The notes beneath the pieces were generated by a model. It searched no databases and had not been told where the DNA came from. It saw only the letters and a list, made by a program, of their open reading frames with translations. 64,000 nucleotides of DNA. Source: Gloeothece verrucosa PCC 7822. Lineage in GTDB: Bacteria; Cyanobacteriota; Cyanobacteriia; Cyanobacteriales; Microcystaceae. The stretch covers positions 2,788,300-2,852,299 of the forward strand of contig NC_014501.1 in the NCBI RefSeq assembly GCF_000147335.1, given 5' to 3'. Below, piece by piece: positions 1-7,729 of this stretch. Made by a program: the position numbers and the translations under genes. Numbering within the stretch: position 1 is the first letter of the stretch; each line of letters opens with the position of its first letter.

Positions 1-2779
1 CCACAGGCAGATGAGCAAGTTTTTCATCTTTTTGAATATTAGAGAGTAATTCTAACCCATTCATTCTCGGCATTTCGATATCACAGAAAACGATATCACA
101 GGGTAAACCTGAACGCAGTTTTTCCCAAGCTTCTTGTCCATCTCGCGCTTGTTCCACCCGATAGCCGGACTTACTAAAACTTAAAGAGAGTATTTCCCGA
201 ACCGTAATCGAATCGTCCACAATGAGAACGGTTGGTTCTGTTTTCGCTTCTAAAGGAATCTGCATCGCCATGGCCACTTTATGCCAAGGACTACCAGAAC
301 CATCAGGTTTAATTTTTCCTTGAGCGATTTCAATCAGTTCTAGCACATCACCAATGGGCATTACCGTTCCATCTCCTAACACGGTTGCACCAGCAATACC
401 AATGGGTTTGGGAATGGGGCCTTCTATTTGTTTAATAACAATTTCTTGTTCTCCCAATACCTGATCCACTTGAACCGCTAAAAAATTGCCCCCACTGCGA
501 AGAATCACAATAGAAACAGTATCTTCTTCTTGTCTGCCGCCATAAACATTGCCTCGACTGAGATAACGGTTGAAGGTGAGTAATTTATTGAGGGGTTGGA
601 AAGGGATTGTTCCCTCATACCAAGGAATACAAGGCTCTCCTTGGGCATTGGTTTTGATTTCACCCGGTAGGAAGTCTTTCATATCTTCTACCCCATCCAT
701 CGGAAAAGCTATGCGGAAATGATTGCTCAAACAACAGAGGGCTTTACTAATACTGAGGGTTAAAGGCAGGCGGATGGTAAAAGTTGTTCCTTTACCTAGG
801 GCCGAATCAATAGTTACAGTGCCTCGCACCTCAATCATTTCTTTTCGCACCACATCGAGTCCTACCCCTCTACCGGCAAAGTCATCGGCTTTGTCTTTGG
901 TACTAAAACCTGGATGGAAGAGAAAATCATACACCTCTTGCTCAGTGAGGATATTGGCTTCTTCTCGGGTGATGAGTTCTTTTTCGATGGCTTTGCGTTT
1001 GACTCGGTTGACATCAATGCCGGCCCCATCATCTGAAATAGAAATAACCGTTTGATTCCCTTGAATAAAAGCTCGCACTAAAATTCGACCTTCTGGGGGT
1101 TTTCCTTTTTGTATTCTTTCTTCAGGCGATTCAATCCCGTGAGTCATGGCATTATTGACTAAATGGATCATCGGGGATGACAGATGTTCGACGATCATTT
1201 TATCAATTAAAACATCGCGTCCTTCTACCTGTAATTTGGCTTGTTTATTCAGTTTGACAGAAATATCTCGAATGGCTCGCGGCAAGTGATCCGCACTTTG
1301 AGCAAAGGGAACCATTCTGGATTTGGTCATGCCTTCTTGCAATTGAGTGCTGACTTGTCGTAAACTGCGAGCGACTTGGTCTGTTTCATCGACAATAAAT
1401 TGAATATCTGAGGCTGATTCTCGGACTCTGACAATTAATTCAATCATTTCTTGAGATAGTAAATGGAAGTCGGTAAAACGATCCATTTCTAGAGCATCCA
1501 GGTCTTGATCAAACAGTGAGTTTCCCTCAGAGGTTGAAGTATTGCTGTTTAAGGATTTTGTCTGATTATCTTGTCTGGCACGATTGCGGCTGGCGAGCAA
1601 AGCACCTTCTAGCAGAGTTCGTTCGTAGAGGTCTTGCATTCTGCCGCCGACATCACTCAATTGTTGTACCTGATTGAGTAAGTTATCTAAGAATAATCTC
1701 AGACGTTCTTGGTCTTGTTCGAGTCGATTCCGTTTGACCACCAATTCCCCGATCAAGTTACTAAGATTGTCGAGTTGTTTGATGGGAACCCGCATGGTTT
1801 GCTCGATACTTTTTTGCTTGGCAGGTTTCTTTTGACTAACGGCCGGCTTAGAGCCAATACTTTGATTGACGGTTTTTCTGAATAGTTCGTTGATCTCTTT
1901 ATCTAAATCGTCGATAATCTCACTATCTTTTGACAATCCCGATCTGGGTTCTACCTTTCCAGATACTGAAGTCTTAGATAACTGGTCAATTTCTGTGCCA
2001 CAAGGAGCATTAATTATCGCTTCTAACTGCTCAATATCCACTCGGCTATTGAGTTCTGTTGCTAAATGGGTTGCTGGTATTTCCAACAGGTGATCCAGTT
2101 CTTCTAAGGATTCGTAGAAGTCGGGAAGGGAGTTATCAGCTTTATTTTCTATAGGAACTTTTAATATTGGAGGAATTTCTACTGAAAGGCTTGAGGATCT
2201 ATTATCGTCAGCGAGTAGTTGCTCTAGTTCATCCCAAGGATTCTCTGGTTCGGATTCTTCTGGCTCGAAAAAGAAGGGGTCTTGTTTTTGTTTGAGGGTT
2301 TCTGGATAATTAATATCTTCATCCGTTAAGTTTTCGGTGAATAAGCTGAGAATTGCTTGATCATCTTCATTCGGCTCGGATAAATTTAACGTATGAGCAT
2401 TAATGAGATTATCCTCAACATCTATAATTTCATTTGTACTTAAGATGACTCCTGAATGATTATCTTTTTCCCCTTCATGATCTTCACTAAAAATTTCTTG
2501 AATTTCTTGGTCTGATGGCAATGGAACACTTGTTATTTCTTCGTCTGAGCTTGAATCAGCTAGGCTAGAAAACAAGTTTACCTCCGTTGAATTGTCGTCT
2601 AGATCCTCAAAATTATCTTCAAAAAAACTCGCTAAATCCTCCATCTCATCTTCAGAGGAAGTTTCAATCTTCTTCTCTCTGTAAACATCAATAAAAGATG
2701 AAGAGTCTTTATCGTCAAAACTATCTAAAAATTCAGCTAGATCATCCTCAAATAAATTGTCAGGGTCATGGCGTAGCAT
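1..2779 (-). CDS. CheA-like hybrid histidine kinase, PilL-C type (3-prime end cut by window)
   Basis: About 926 codons are readable from the ATG at 2779 to the left edge, where the gene continues. In order: an acidic, low-complexity head (about residues 1-290), a CheA dimerisation helix region (about 320-430), a HATPase with N box NNAMTHGIE (about 540) and G2 box GRGVGLDVV (about 637), a CheW-like domain (about 690-830), and a CheY-like receiver beginning TVLIVDDS (about 851) with phospho-acceptor Asp in FCDIEMP (about 897). No Hpt-like H-x-x-K-G-S motif is visible in the head, unlike ordinary CheA. This matches the split cyanobacterial arrangement in which the Hpt part (PilL-N) is encoded elsewhere and the kinase part (PilL-C) controls type IV pilus motility or phototaxis. 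The family is clear; the PilL-C assignment is inference. Confidence 0.85.
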   Translation of the reverse strand, partial: MLRHDPDNLFEDDLAEFLDSFDDKDSSSFIDVYREKKIETSSEDEMEDLASFFEDNFEDLDDNSTEVNLFSSLADSSSDEEITSVPLPSDQEIQEIFSEDHEGEKDNHSGVILSTNEIIDVEDNLINAHTLNLSEPNEDDQAILSLFTENLTDEDINYPETLKQKQDPFFFEPEESEPENPWDELEQLLADDNRSSSLSVEIPPILKVPIENKADNSLPDFYESLEELDHLLEIPATHLATELNSRVDIEQLEAIINAPCGTEIDQLSKTSVSGKVEPRSGLSKDSEIIDDLDKEINELFRKTVNQSIGSKPAVSQKKPAKQKSIEQTMRVPIKQLDNLSNLIGELVVKRNRLEQDQERLRLFLDNLLNQVQQLSDVGGRMQDLYERTLLEGALLASRNRARQDNQTKSLNSNTSTSEGNSLFDQDLDALEMDRFTDFHLLSQEMIELIVRVRESASDIQFIVDETDQVARSLRQVSTQLQEGMTKSRMVPFAQSADHLPRAIRDISVKLNKQAKLQVEGRDVLIDKMIVEHLSSPMIHLVNNAMTHGIESPEERIQKGKPPEGRILVRAFIQGNQTVISISDDGAGIDVNRVKRKAIEKELITREEANILTEQEVYDFLFHPGFSTKDKADDFAGRGVGLDVVRKEMIEVRGTVTIDSALGKGTTFTIRLPLTLSISKALCCLSNHFRIAFPMDGVEDMKDFLPGEIKTNAQGEPCIPWYEGTIPFQPLNKLLTFNRYLSRGNVYGGRQEEDTVSIVILRSGGNFLAVQVDQVLGEQEIVIKQIEGPIPKPIGIAGATVLGDGTVMPIGDVLELIEIAQGKIKPDGSGSPWHKVAMAMQIPLEAKTEPTVLIVDDSITVREILSLSFSKSGYRVEQARDGQEAWEKLRSGLPCDIVFCDIEMPRMNGLELLSNIQKDEKLAHLPV

Positions 2780-3071
2780 AATGGTTTCCTGTCAAGTTTG
2801 CTTTTAAATCAACCAATGGGGAATGGAAGGGGATAGGGTAAGAGATACTCACGCACAGACAGTATTTTAGCCAGACCCGATCGACTGAGGTCTAGTGTTT
2901 ACGGAAATGTCTCTAGCTAATGCTAAGAGCCGATGCACTTTTAAAAAAGGTTGAGTTTTCATTTCTTGACTGCTGTGTCCCTTTACAGTCAATGTACCCA
3001 AATTTCGCCTAAAATTTTCAAGGACAAAATATAAATTTCTTTTGAGACAAAGGAAACAATTTTAGTTAAAT

Positions 3072-4118
3072 TTACTGAGAGAGAAACTTGACTAACTCCA
3101 GTAATTTCTCCCAAGCCGCACCACTGCTAATAATTTCTTTGGCTTTTTCGATCCCTAGCTGATGCGCCTCAAAAGGCACGACTTCACCGACCTGTAAGGC
3201 TAAAGCCGCGTTTAAGGCGACGGCTTCGAGTTGGGCAAGAGTGCCTTTTCCTTGTAAAATATTCTTTAGTATCTCGGCATTTTCTGGTACATTGCCTCCC
3301 TTTAAGGCACTAATGGGAGCGGTTGTCAAGCCCAATTTTTCGGGGTTGAGATTGCTTAAATTTACTTGACCTCGCTCGAGTAAGGCAATATCAGTTAAGT
3401 CGCCTAATCCCGCCTCATCTAATCTTTCTCGCCCATGTACGACGATCGCTTTGGCGATGCCTAATTGGTTGAGTGCTGAGGCAATGGAAGCTAAAAATTG
3501 TCGATCATATACGCCAATCACTTGACCGGTAGGACGTAAGGGGTTGACTAAGGGGCCCAATAAATTAAAAACGGTTCGGATTTTCAAACTTTTTCGCATG
3601 GCTGCCACACTTTTGAGAGCCGGATGCCAACCTGGTGCGAATAAAAAGGTTATGCCGACTTCCTCTAAAGCGGCTTCTACTTGTGGAGCCGGAGCAGCCA
3701 GATGAATGCCCAAATACTCTAACACATCTGCTGACCCCACTTTAGAAGAGGCCGAACGATTTCCATGTTTGGCCACTTTTACCCCGGCGGCGGCGGCAAC
3801 GAAAGCAACGGCAGTAGATATATTAAAGGTAGAGGCCCCATCGCCACCGGTTCCGCAAGTATCAATAACCGGTTGGTTGTGGTTAATAGGATTTTGGTAT
3901 AATGATTGCGCCATTAAAACTTGTGCCATTCCCGCTAATTCTTCAGCACTTACCCCTTTGGCTTGAATGGCGGCTAAAATAGCTCCTGAGACAACAGGTT
4001 CAATCTCTTCATTTAACCATCCCTGCATGAGTTGGGCTGCTTGGTTTTGGCTGAGGGATTGTTTTGCCAGTAGCTGTTGCAGTAAATCTGACCAATTCGA
4101 GATGGTTTGTGATGTCAT
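3072..4118 (-). CDS. trpD: anthranilate phosphoribosyltransferase
   Basis: Transfers phosphoribosyl from PRPP to anthranilate, the second step of tryptophan synthesis, in the cytoplasm. The protein carries the family hallmarks: [17 protein letters not shown] (PRPP and anthranilate binding), [18 protein letters not shown], and [13 protein letters not shown]. Length from the ATG at 4118 is 348 residues, typical for TrpD. A longer frame reaches a TTG at 4157, but the extra 13 residues resemble no TrpD N-terminus, so the ATG is preferred; neither start has a strong Shine-Dalgarno. It lies alone, 292 bases upstream of the CheA-like gene on the same strand, with no other trp gene beside it, as is usual in cyanobacteria, where trp genes are dispersed. 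Confidence 0.96.
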   Translation of the reverse strand: MTSQTISNWSDLLQQLLAKQSLSQNQAAQLMQGWLNEEIEPVVSGAILAAIQAKGVSAEELAGMAQVLMAQSLYQNPINHNQPVIDTCGTGGDGASTFNISTAVAFVAAAAGVKVAKHGNRSASSKVGSADVLEYLGIHLAAPAPQVEAALEEVGITFLFAPGWHPALKSVAAMRKSLKIRTVFNLLGPLVNPLRPTGQVIGVYDRQFLASIASALNQLGIAKAIVVHGRERLDEAGLGDLTDIALLERGQVNLSNLNPEKLGLTTAPISALKGGNVPENAEILKNILQGKGTLAQLEAVALNAALALQVGEVVPFEAHQLGIEKAKEIISSGAAWEKLLELVKFLSQ

Positions 4119-4196
4119 GGGAAATTTTACAATCTTTGTCTTGTTTGATCCTATCAAAGAAAGGGAACACCCGAATAGGGCTGTACTCCTTATCTT

Positions 4197-4221
4197 GGGT
4201 GTGGGGTGTGGGGTGTGGGGG
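4197..4221 (+). repeat. GGGTGT tandem run, G-quadruplex-capable
   Basis: Runs of three to five G separated by TGT (GGG-TGT-GGGG-TGT-GGGG-TGT-GGGGG) satisfy the intramolecular G-quadruplex rule on the plus strand. It lies in the divergent spacer between trpD and the ABC ATPase. A related GGGTGT run occurs inside the MITE-like element at 7229-7356. Confidence 0.7.
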
Positions 4222-4252
4222 AATTGTGGGCGTTTTAAAATTCGCGGGTACA

Positions 4253-4280
4253 GAGTGCTTTATTTATGTCCAGGTACTTA
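4253..4280 (-). repeat. solo terminus of the TAAGTACCTGGAC dispersed repeat
   Basis: Read on the minus strand this is TAAGTACCTGGACATAAAT followed by AAAG. The same end occurs at 7229, inverted at about 7334-7356, and at 58005. No matching opposite terminus is visible nearby, so it looks like a solo end or decayed copy. It directly abuts the heptad repeat at 4279. Confidence 0.6.
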
Positions 4281-4331
4281 ATGACTAATGACCAATGACT
4301 AATAACTAATGACTAATGACTAATGACTAAT
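4279..4331 (+). repeat. heptameric tandem repeat (TAATGAC)n
   Basis: About seven imperfect units of TAATGAC (variants TAATAAC, CAATGAC) run directly into the coding sequence. The ATG at 4323 that starts the ABC ATPase is itself part of a repeat unit. The class resembles the short tandemly repeated repetitive sequences known from cyanobacteria. Confidence 0.85.
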
Positions 4332-5069
4332 CTATTAAAACTCAAACAAGTTAGTTTAGCTTTATCGAGAGGTTCTCAATTTCTATTACAAGATATTTCT
4401 TTTATGCTTGAAAAGGGGGAACGCTTGGGAATTGTGGGCCCATCAGGAGCCGGGAAAACTACTTTGCTACGACTTCTTAACCGACTTGATGACCCAACTT
4501 CCGGATTAATTGAACTCGAAGAGCAATCCTTAAATCAACTGCCTGTGATTCAACTGCGTCAACGAGTGGTGCTAGTGCCTCAAGAACCCAAATTGTTAGG
4601 AATGACGGTGGAGAAAGCGTTAACTTATCCGTTGCGGTTGCAGCAGTTGTCAAAAGGGGAAATTCAACAACGGATAGAGACTTGGACTTCTCGTTTATCT
4701 ATTCCCTTTGAATGGTTTGAGCGTTCGGAGTTACAGTTGTCTGTGGGACAACGCCAATTAGTAGCGATCGCTCGAGGGTTAATGATGCAGCCGCAAGTTT
4801 TACTGCTCGATGAACCGACCTCTGCCTTAGATGTGGGTAATGGAAATCATTTGATGGAGGTTCTTATTAATTTATCCCACAGCAGCGAAACGGCTATTAT
4901 CATGGTTAATCATCAGTTGGATCTGGTGCGACAGTTTGCTACGGAGGTGATGTATTTACATCAAGGACAAATCCAGCTAAAAAATACAGCCGCTTCTTTG
5001 AATTGGGAGAACTTACACGAACAATTAAAACAAGCTCAAAGTCAGGCCATGTTTGATGAATTCAGCTAG
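4323..5069 (+). CDS. ABC transporter ATP-binding protein, FetA/YbbL-like
   Basis: Single ABC ATPase domain of 248 residues. Walker A is GPSGAGKTT (about 39-47), the signature loop is LSVGQRQ (a variant of LSGGQ), Walker B is VLLLDEPTSALD, and the switch His is in MVNHQLD. The compact size, the QEPKLLGMTV stretch and the overall pattern resemble FetA/YbbL ATPases, which pair with a FetB-type permease in metal efflux. No permease gene is adjacent, so the partner is either distant or different. The start codon lies in a heptad repeat and has no recognisable Shine-Dalgarno. The gene is convergent with the response regulator at 5168. Substrate is unknown. Confidence 0.88.
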   Translation: MTNLLKLKQVSLALSRGSQFLLQDISFMLEKGERLGIVGPSGAGKTTLLRLLNRLDDPTSGLIELEEQSLNQLPVIQLRQRVVLVPQEPKLLGMTVEKALTYPLRLQQLSKGEIQQRIETWTSRLSIPFEWFERSELQLSVGQRQLVAIARGLMMQPQVLLLDEPTSALDVGNGNHLMEVLINLSHSSETAIIMVNHQLDLVRQFATEVMYLHQGQIQLKNTAASLNWENLHEQLKQAQSQAMFDEFS

Positions 5070-5167
5070 GGCCCATTTAAAGTGTGATTAAATTTGCCAA
5101 CAAATCATCTATCCTTTTTTTGTTGCCTGTTACCTAATCTCAACTAGCCTTCTAGGTATGTAGCCGC

Positions 5168-5959
5168 TTAAGACTGTTTTACCATCATTCTAGCCATCTG
5201 ATGCCCATTATTTTGGTGATGATGAGCGGAGGAGATGACCGCAGCCGGAGGGGTTGGGGTAGAATTAAGTTCCTCGAGACTTTCGATGTTAAATCGATAT
5301 CCTACGTTGCGAACGGTTTGTATCAGACTGGGTTGTCTGGGATCAGTTTCGATTTTCTTTCGCAAAGAGAGGACGTGAGTGTCTATGGTACGAGGATTAT
5401 CAATAGCCTCAGGCCAAGCGCGGCGTAACAATTCTGAACGGGATAGGGGTGCGCCGTCAGCTTGAGCAAGAACGTAGAGTAAACTAAATTCTTGAGGAGT
5501 TAACTCGATAAATTCTCCTTTAAATTGAACTCGACGCTGTGCCAAGTCAATTTTTAAGCAACCGTAATCTAAATGCAAGGGGGCGCTAGAAACCCTCAAA
5601 CGTCTGACTAAGACTTCAACTCTTGCCATAAATTCTTGCATCCCAAACGGTTTTCTCAAATAGTCATCGGCTCCTGATTGTAAGCCAGCAACTACGTCTT
5701 TTTCTCCATTTCTGGCTGAGAGAACCAAAATTAAAGATTGTCGTTGCTGATATAGCCACTGACATAGTTCTAGTCCGTCTCCATCGGGCAAGTCAGAATC
5801 TATAATGACTAGGGTTGGTTGACGATTAGAAAAGGCTTGTTTAGCCTGTTGTAGATTGGCAAATTGTTGTACTAAATAACCAGATTGCTGCAAATGCCAA
5901 GCTAGTAACGATCTTAAATGGGGGTTGCCCTCAACAATAGATATATAAACCAATCCCAC
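5168..5959 (-). CDS. OmpR/PhoB-family response regulator (NblR-like candidate)
   Basis: Receiver domain (about 1-120) followed by a winged-helix DNA-binding domain (about 135-230, ending IQTVRNVGYRF). The phospho-acceptor is Asp54 in IIDSDLP and the conserved Lys is in YLRKPFG (about 103). The acidic pocket is unusual: IVEGNPH replaces the normal V-D-D/E-D, so Gly11 stands where a metal-binding acid is expected. Impaired or phosphorylation-independent signalling has been described for the cyanobacterial bleaching regulator NblR, which makes NblR a candidate, but this is not proven here. A C-terminal tail of about 30 residues with clustered His follows. The start is a GTG preceded by GAAGGAT. 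No sensor kinase gene is adjacent. A canonical NtcA site lies upstream (5992-6035). Confidence 0.88.
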   Translation of the reverse strand: MGLVYISIVEGNPHLRSLLAWHLQQSGYLVQQFANLQQAKQAFSNRQPTLVIIDSDLPDGDGLELCQWLYQQRQSLILVLSARNGEKDVVAGLQSGADDYLRKPFGMQEFMARVEVLVRRLRVSSAPLHLDYGCLKIDLAQRRVQFKGEFIELTPQEFSLLYVLAQADGAPLSRSELLRRAWPEAIDNPRTIDTHVLSLRKKIETDPRQPSLIQTVRNVGYRFNIESLEELNSTPTPPAAVISSAHHHQNNGHQMARMMVKQS

Positions 5960-6273
5960 CTTAGTTTTATCCTTCTGAAACTCATAGCATTTAGGCTATC
6001 AGAAGCTCATGTCAAGATGTTGTAACATTCGCTACGTAGTGTGGCGCTAAAATCTTCAACAAACTTCCTTTAGGGAGCTTTTTCTAGGTTGAGTCTGCTG
6101 GCGGGGTTAAATTTTCGTGATTTCAACGATACAATAAAAGTGTAAAGTGTGTATCATTTCACTGCTTATTAGCCTGTTCAGTAGCGTTAGTTTGACTGTA
6201 TAGTTTACACTATCGCCTTGTGTCTAAAAAAGCTCCTCTTACTTACCTGTCCTCTTTAATTTTTTTGTCATCC
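5960..6273. other. divergent intergenic region with NtcA site and inverted AGTGTAAA motif
   Basis: This spacer separates the response regulator from the DUF6761-like gene. It contains the NtcA-type promoter described separately and, nearer the plus-strand gene, AGTGTAAA at about 6137 with its inverse TTTACACT at about 6204, a possible second operator or hairpin. A GTG-initiated extension of the small downstream gene would begin at 6220 but is not favoured. Confidence 0.5.
5992..6035 (-). promoter_or_regulatory. NtcA-activated class II promoter
   Basis: On the minus strand, GTAGCGAATGTTAC fits GTA-N8-TAC exactly. It is followed after 23 bases by TAGCCT, which fits the TA-N3-T minus-10 of NtcA class II promoters (usual spacing 20-24). 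The implied transcription start lies just upstream of the GTG start of the response regulator at 5959. NtcA is the global nitrogen regulator of cyanobacteria, so the regulator gene is predicted to respond to nitrogen status. Confidence 0.7.
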
Positions 6274-6522
6274 ATGCTTCAAGATACTCAAACGATCCGT
6301 TATTACCAAAAGCTCACTGATGATCTAGTGGATATGTGGAACAGAGGTCATCGGTTTGAGGAAATGCGTGCTTATATGGACGGTTTCTTTGCTTGTTTGC
6401 GTCTTACTAACATTCTAGAGCCTTATCTTATCCATCGTCTAGAAGAGGACGCTTATCGTTTTCTTAGAGATCCTTCTAATTTTGAAATGGCTTTGCCGCA
6501 ACCTGAACCCGATTATTACTAG
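6274..6522 (+). CDS. conserved cyanobacterial small protein (DUF6761-like)
   Basis: A soluble 82-residue protein starting MLQDTQTIRYYQKLTDDL and ending in an acidic PQPEPDYY tail. This pattern is widely conserved in cyanobacteria as a protein of unknown function. The frame extends upstream to a GTG at 6220, but the conserved part starts at the ATG at 6274, which is chosen. The sequence is mainly helical, with no membrane segment or catalytic motif visible. It is convergent with the glutaredoxin gene across a shared hairpin. Function is not known. Confidence 0.85.
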   Translation: MLQDTQTIRYYQKLTDDLVDMWNRGHRFEEMRAYMDGFFACLRLTNILEPYLIHRLEEDAYRFLRDPSNFEMALPQPEPDYY

Positions 6523-6545
6523 CCATGTTGTTGTAAGAATGATGG

Positions 6546-6566
6546 AGGGTAGGTTGAGCCTACCCT
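6546..6566. terminator. bidirectional hairpin terminator
   Basis: A perfect 8-bp stem AGGGTAGG/CCTACCCT with a 5-base loop lies between two convergent genes. The T tracts are short on both sides, so termination strength is uncertain. Confidence 0.6.
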
Positions 6567-6583
6567 TTATGATGTCTGGTGGA

Positions 6584-6928
6584 TTAGGAAGCTAAAGCGA
6601 CCTCAACCTTTTCTTGTAATTTCCCTTCTTTGTATAGCTCAATCATGATATCTGAGCCGCCGATAAATTCTCCGTTAATATAGACTTGAGGAATGGTAGG
6701 CCATTGAGAATACTCTTTAATGCCTTGACGGATTTCAAAATCGGCTAAAACATCAACGGTTTCAAAGGGAACACCTAAACTGCTGATGATTTGAACGACG
6801 TTGTTAGAAAAACCACATTGGGGCATTAATTTAGTGCCCTTCATGAATACTATAATTTTGTTGTCTTTGATGAGTTTGTCAATGCGGGCTTTTAGTTCTG
6901 GAGAGAGGGCTTGATTGTTTGTTGTCAT
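6584..6928 (-). CDS. grxD: monothiol glutaredoxin (CGFS type)
   Basis: Grx4/Grx5-type glutaredoxin of 114 residues with the single-Cys active site CGFS preceded by KGTKLMPQ. The glutathione-binding WPTIPQVY (cis-Pro) and GGSDIM motifs are present. These proteins bind a glutathione-coordinated 2Fe-2S cluster and take part in iron-sulfur trafficking and iron sensing rather than dithiol reduction. Length and motifs are standard. It is followed by a hairpin shared with the convergent small gene. Its upstream side is the long repeat-rich spacer 6929-7729. Confidence 0.95.
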   Translation of the reverse strand: MTTNNQALSPELKARIDKLIKDNKIIVFMKGTKLMPQCGFSNNVVQIISSLGVPFETVDVLADFEIRQGIKEYSQWPTIPQVYINGEFIGGSDIMIELYKEGKLQEKVEVALAS

Positions 6929-7043
6929 AATGGCTTGGACAAAAATCTTGATTAGAGATGGTTACATTCATAGAGGCTCTTGTGCTTAGTCTATCATAAA
7001 CTTCTAGCTGTGGAGGGCTTGAGAAGTCAGGGGTTGGTTATAA

Positions 7044-7080
7044 GGGGAAAGGGGAATGGGGAAAGGGGAATGGGGAATGG
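7044..7080 (+). repeat. GGGGAAT/GGGGAAA tandem run, G-quadruplex-capable
   Basis: Five consecutive GGGG tracts separated by three-base AAA or AAT loops form a strong quadruplex motif on the plus strand. Shorter related runs (GGGGAAAGG, GGGAATAGGG) occur at about 2817, 11649, 27280 and 30362. Confidence 0.75.
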
Positions 7081-7228
7081 TTTTAGGGTTTTTTCTTAAA
7101 ATCATAATAACCAGTTTAAATGCAGTACAGCTTATGAAGTGTATTGGCGTTGGATTATCTCTAGTTAACGATGGAAAGTAAAGCGGTTATAGCAGAAGTC
7201 AGAAGTCCCCAAGTCAGAAGTCAGAAGG

Positions 7229-7356
7229 TAAGTACCTGGACAAAAATAAAGTTAACTGTGAGGTTAGGGTGTAGGGTGTCGGGTGTCGGGTGTGGGGTAA
7301 TTGTAGCCATTTTACAATTCTTTATATAGAGTGCTTTATTTATGTCCGACTACTTA
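7229..7356. mobile_element. MITE-like element with imperfect terminal inverted repeats
   Basis: The left end TAAGTACCTGGACAAAAAT and the right end (read on the minus strand) TAAGTAGTCGGACATAAAT continue as AAAG and match over about 23 bases with a few mismatches. The 128-bp unit encloses GGGTGT repeats and encodes no protein. Similar ends occur at 4253-4280 and 58005-58023. No target duplication is certain. Confidence 0.6.
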
Positions 7357-7729
7357 AAAGCTTATTGCTATTAAGTTTGAGGTTTAAAAGATGTCCTAAG
7401 CGCAGGAGCGGTTGCTATAATTTGTCAATTAAAACAAGATTAAATCGATTTTAAATCATGCTTATGGCATCTTTATAAACTATTGTAAATTTTCTCCGTA
7501 AATATGCTCAATTATAATCATTCCGATTACAATTGAGGAGATTTTACGCCCTATGCCTGTCTTGATGAGCAGCAACAAGCAGCTATAGAGTTAGTTTGTC
7601 AATCGCTTATTGATTAAATTATTCTCCCTGAAAATTTTCATCAGTTGTTTGTTTTTGTCATAAAAAATTCTTGCCGTAATTGATATTGTTTACGGAACTT
7701 TCCTTTGTCTTGTAATTAAGAGGTGCAAA

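Larger units (their letters stand above)
6929..7729. other. 801-base repeat-rich intergenic region
   Basis: No convincing gene. From left to right: a G-rich run (7044-7080), several AGTCAGAAG units (about 7197-7226), a MITE-like element (7229-7356), then AT-rich DNA. A short frame at about 7565-7617 encodes roughly DEQQQAAIELVCQSLID before a stop and may be a decayed gene end. Just upstream of the RTX gene is an inverted repeat CCGTAA/TTTACGG (about 7674-7694). The G-rich and AGTCAGAAG units suggest repeated insertion of small elements here. Confidence 0.6.

Noticed and set aside
723-1055. Plus-strand frame of 110 codons inside the CheA-like gene
   Set aside because: Lies antisense to the HATPase/CheW part of a well-supported gene; basic, motif-free composition is a shadow.
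4119-4157. TrpD start at TTG 4157
   Set aside because: The extra 13 residues do not resemble TrpD and an ATG at 4118 gives standard length.
4279-4331. CRISPR or attachment site reading of the heptad arrays
   Set aside because: Contiguous 7-bp units without spacers, repeated at several loci, fit short tandem repeats.
6220-6273. N-terminal extension of the DUF6761-like gene from a GTG
   Set aside because: The conserved family start is the ATG at 6274; the extension overlaps the promoter region.
7565-7617. Decayed coding end (DEQQQAAIELVCQSLID)
   Set aside because: Only about 17 codons, with stops just upstream in the same frame; too short to call a pseudogene.
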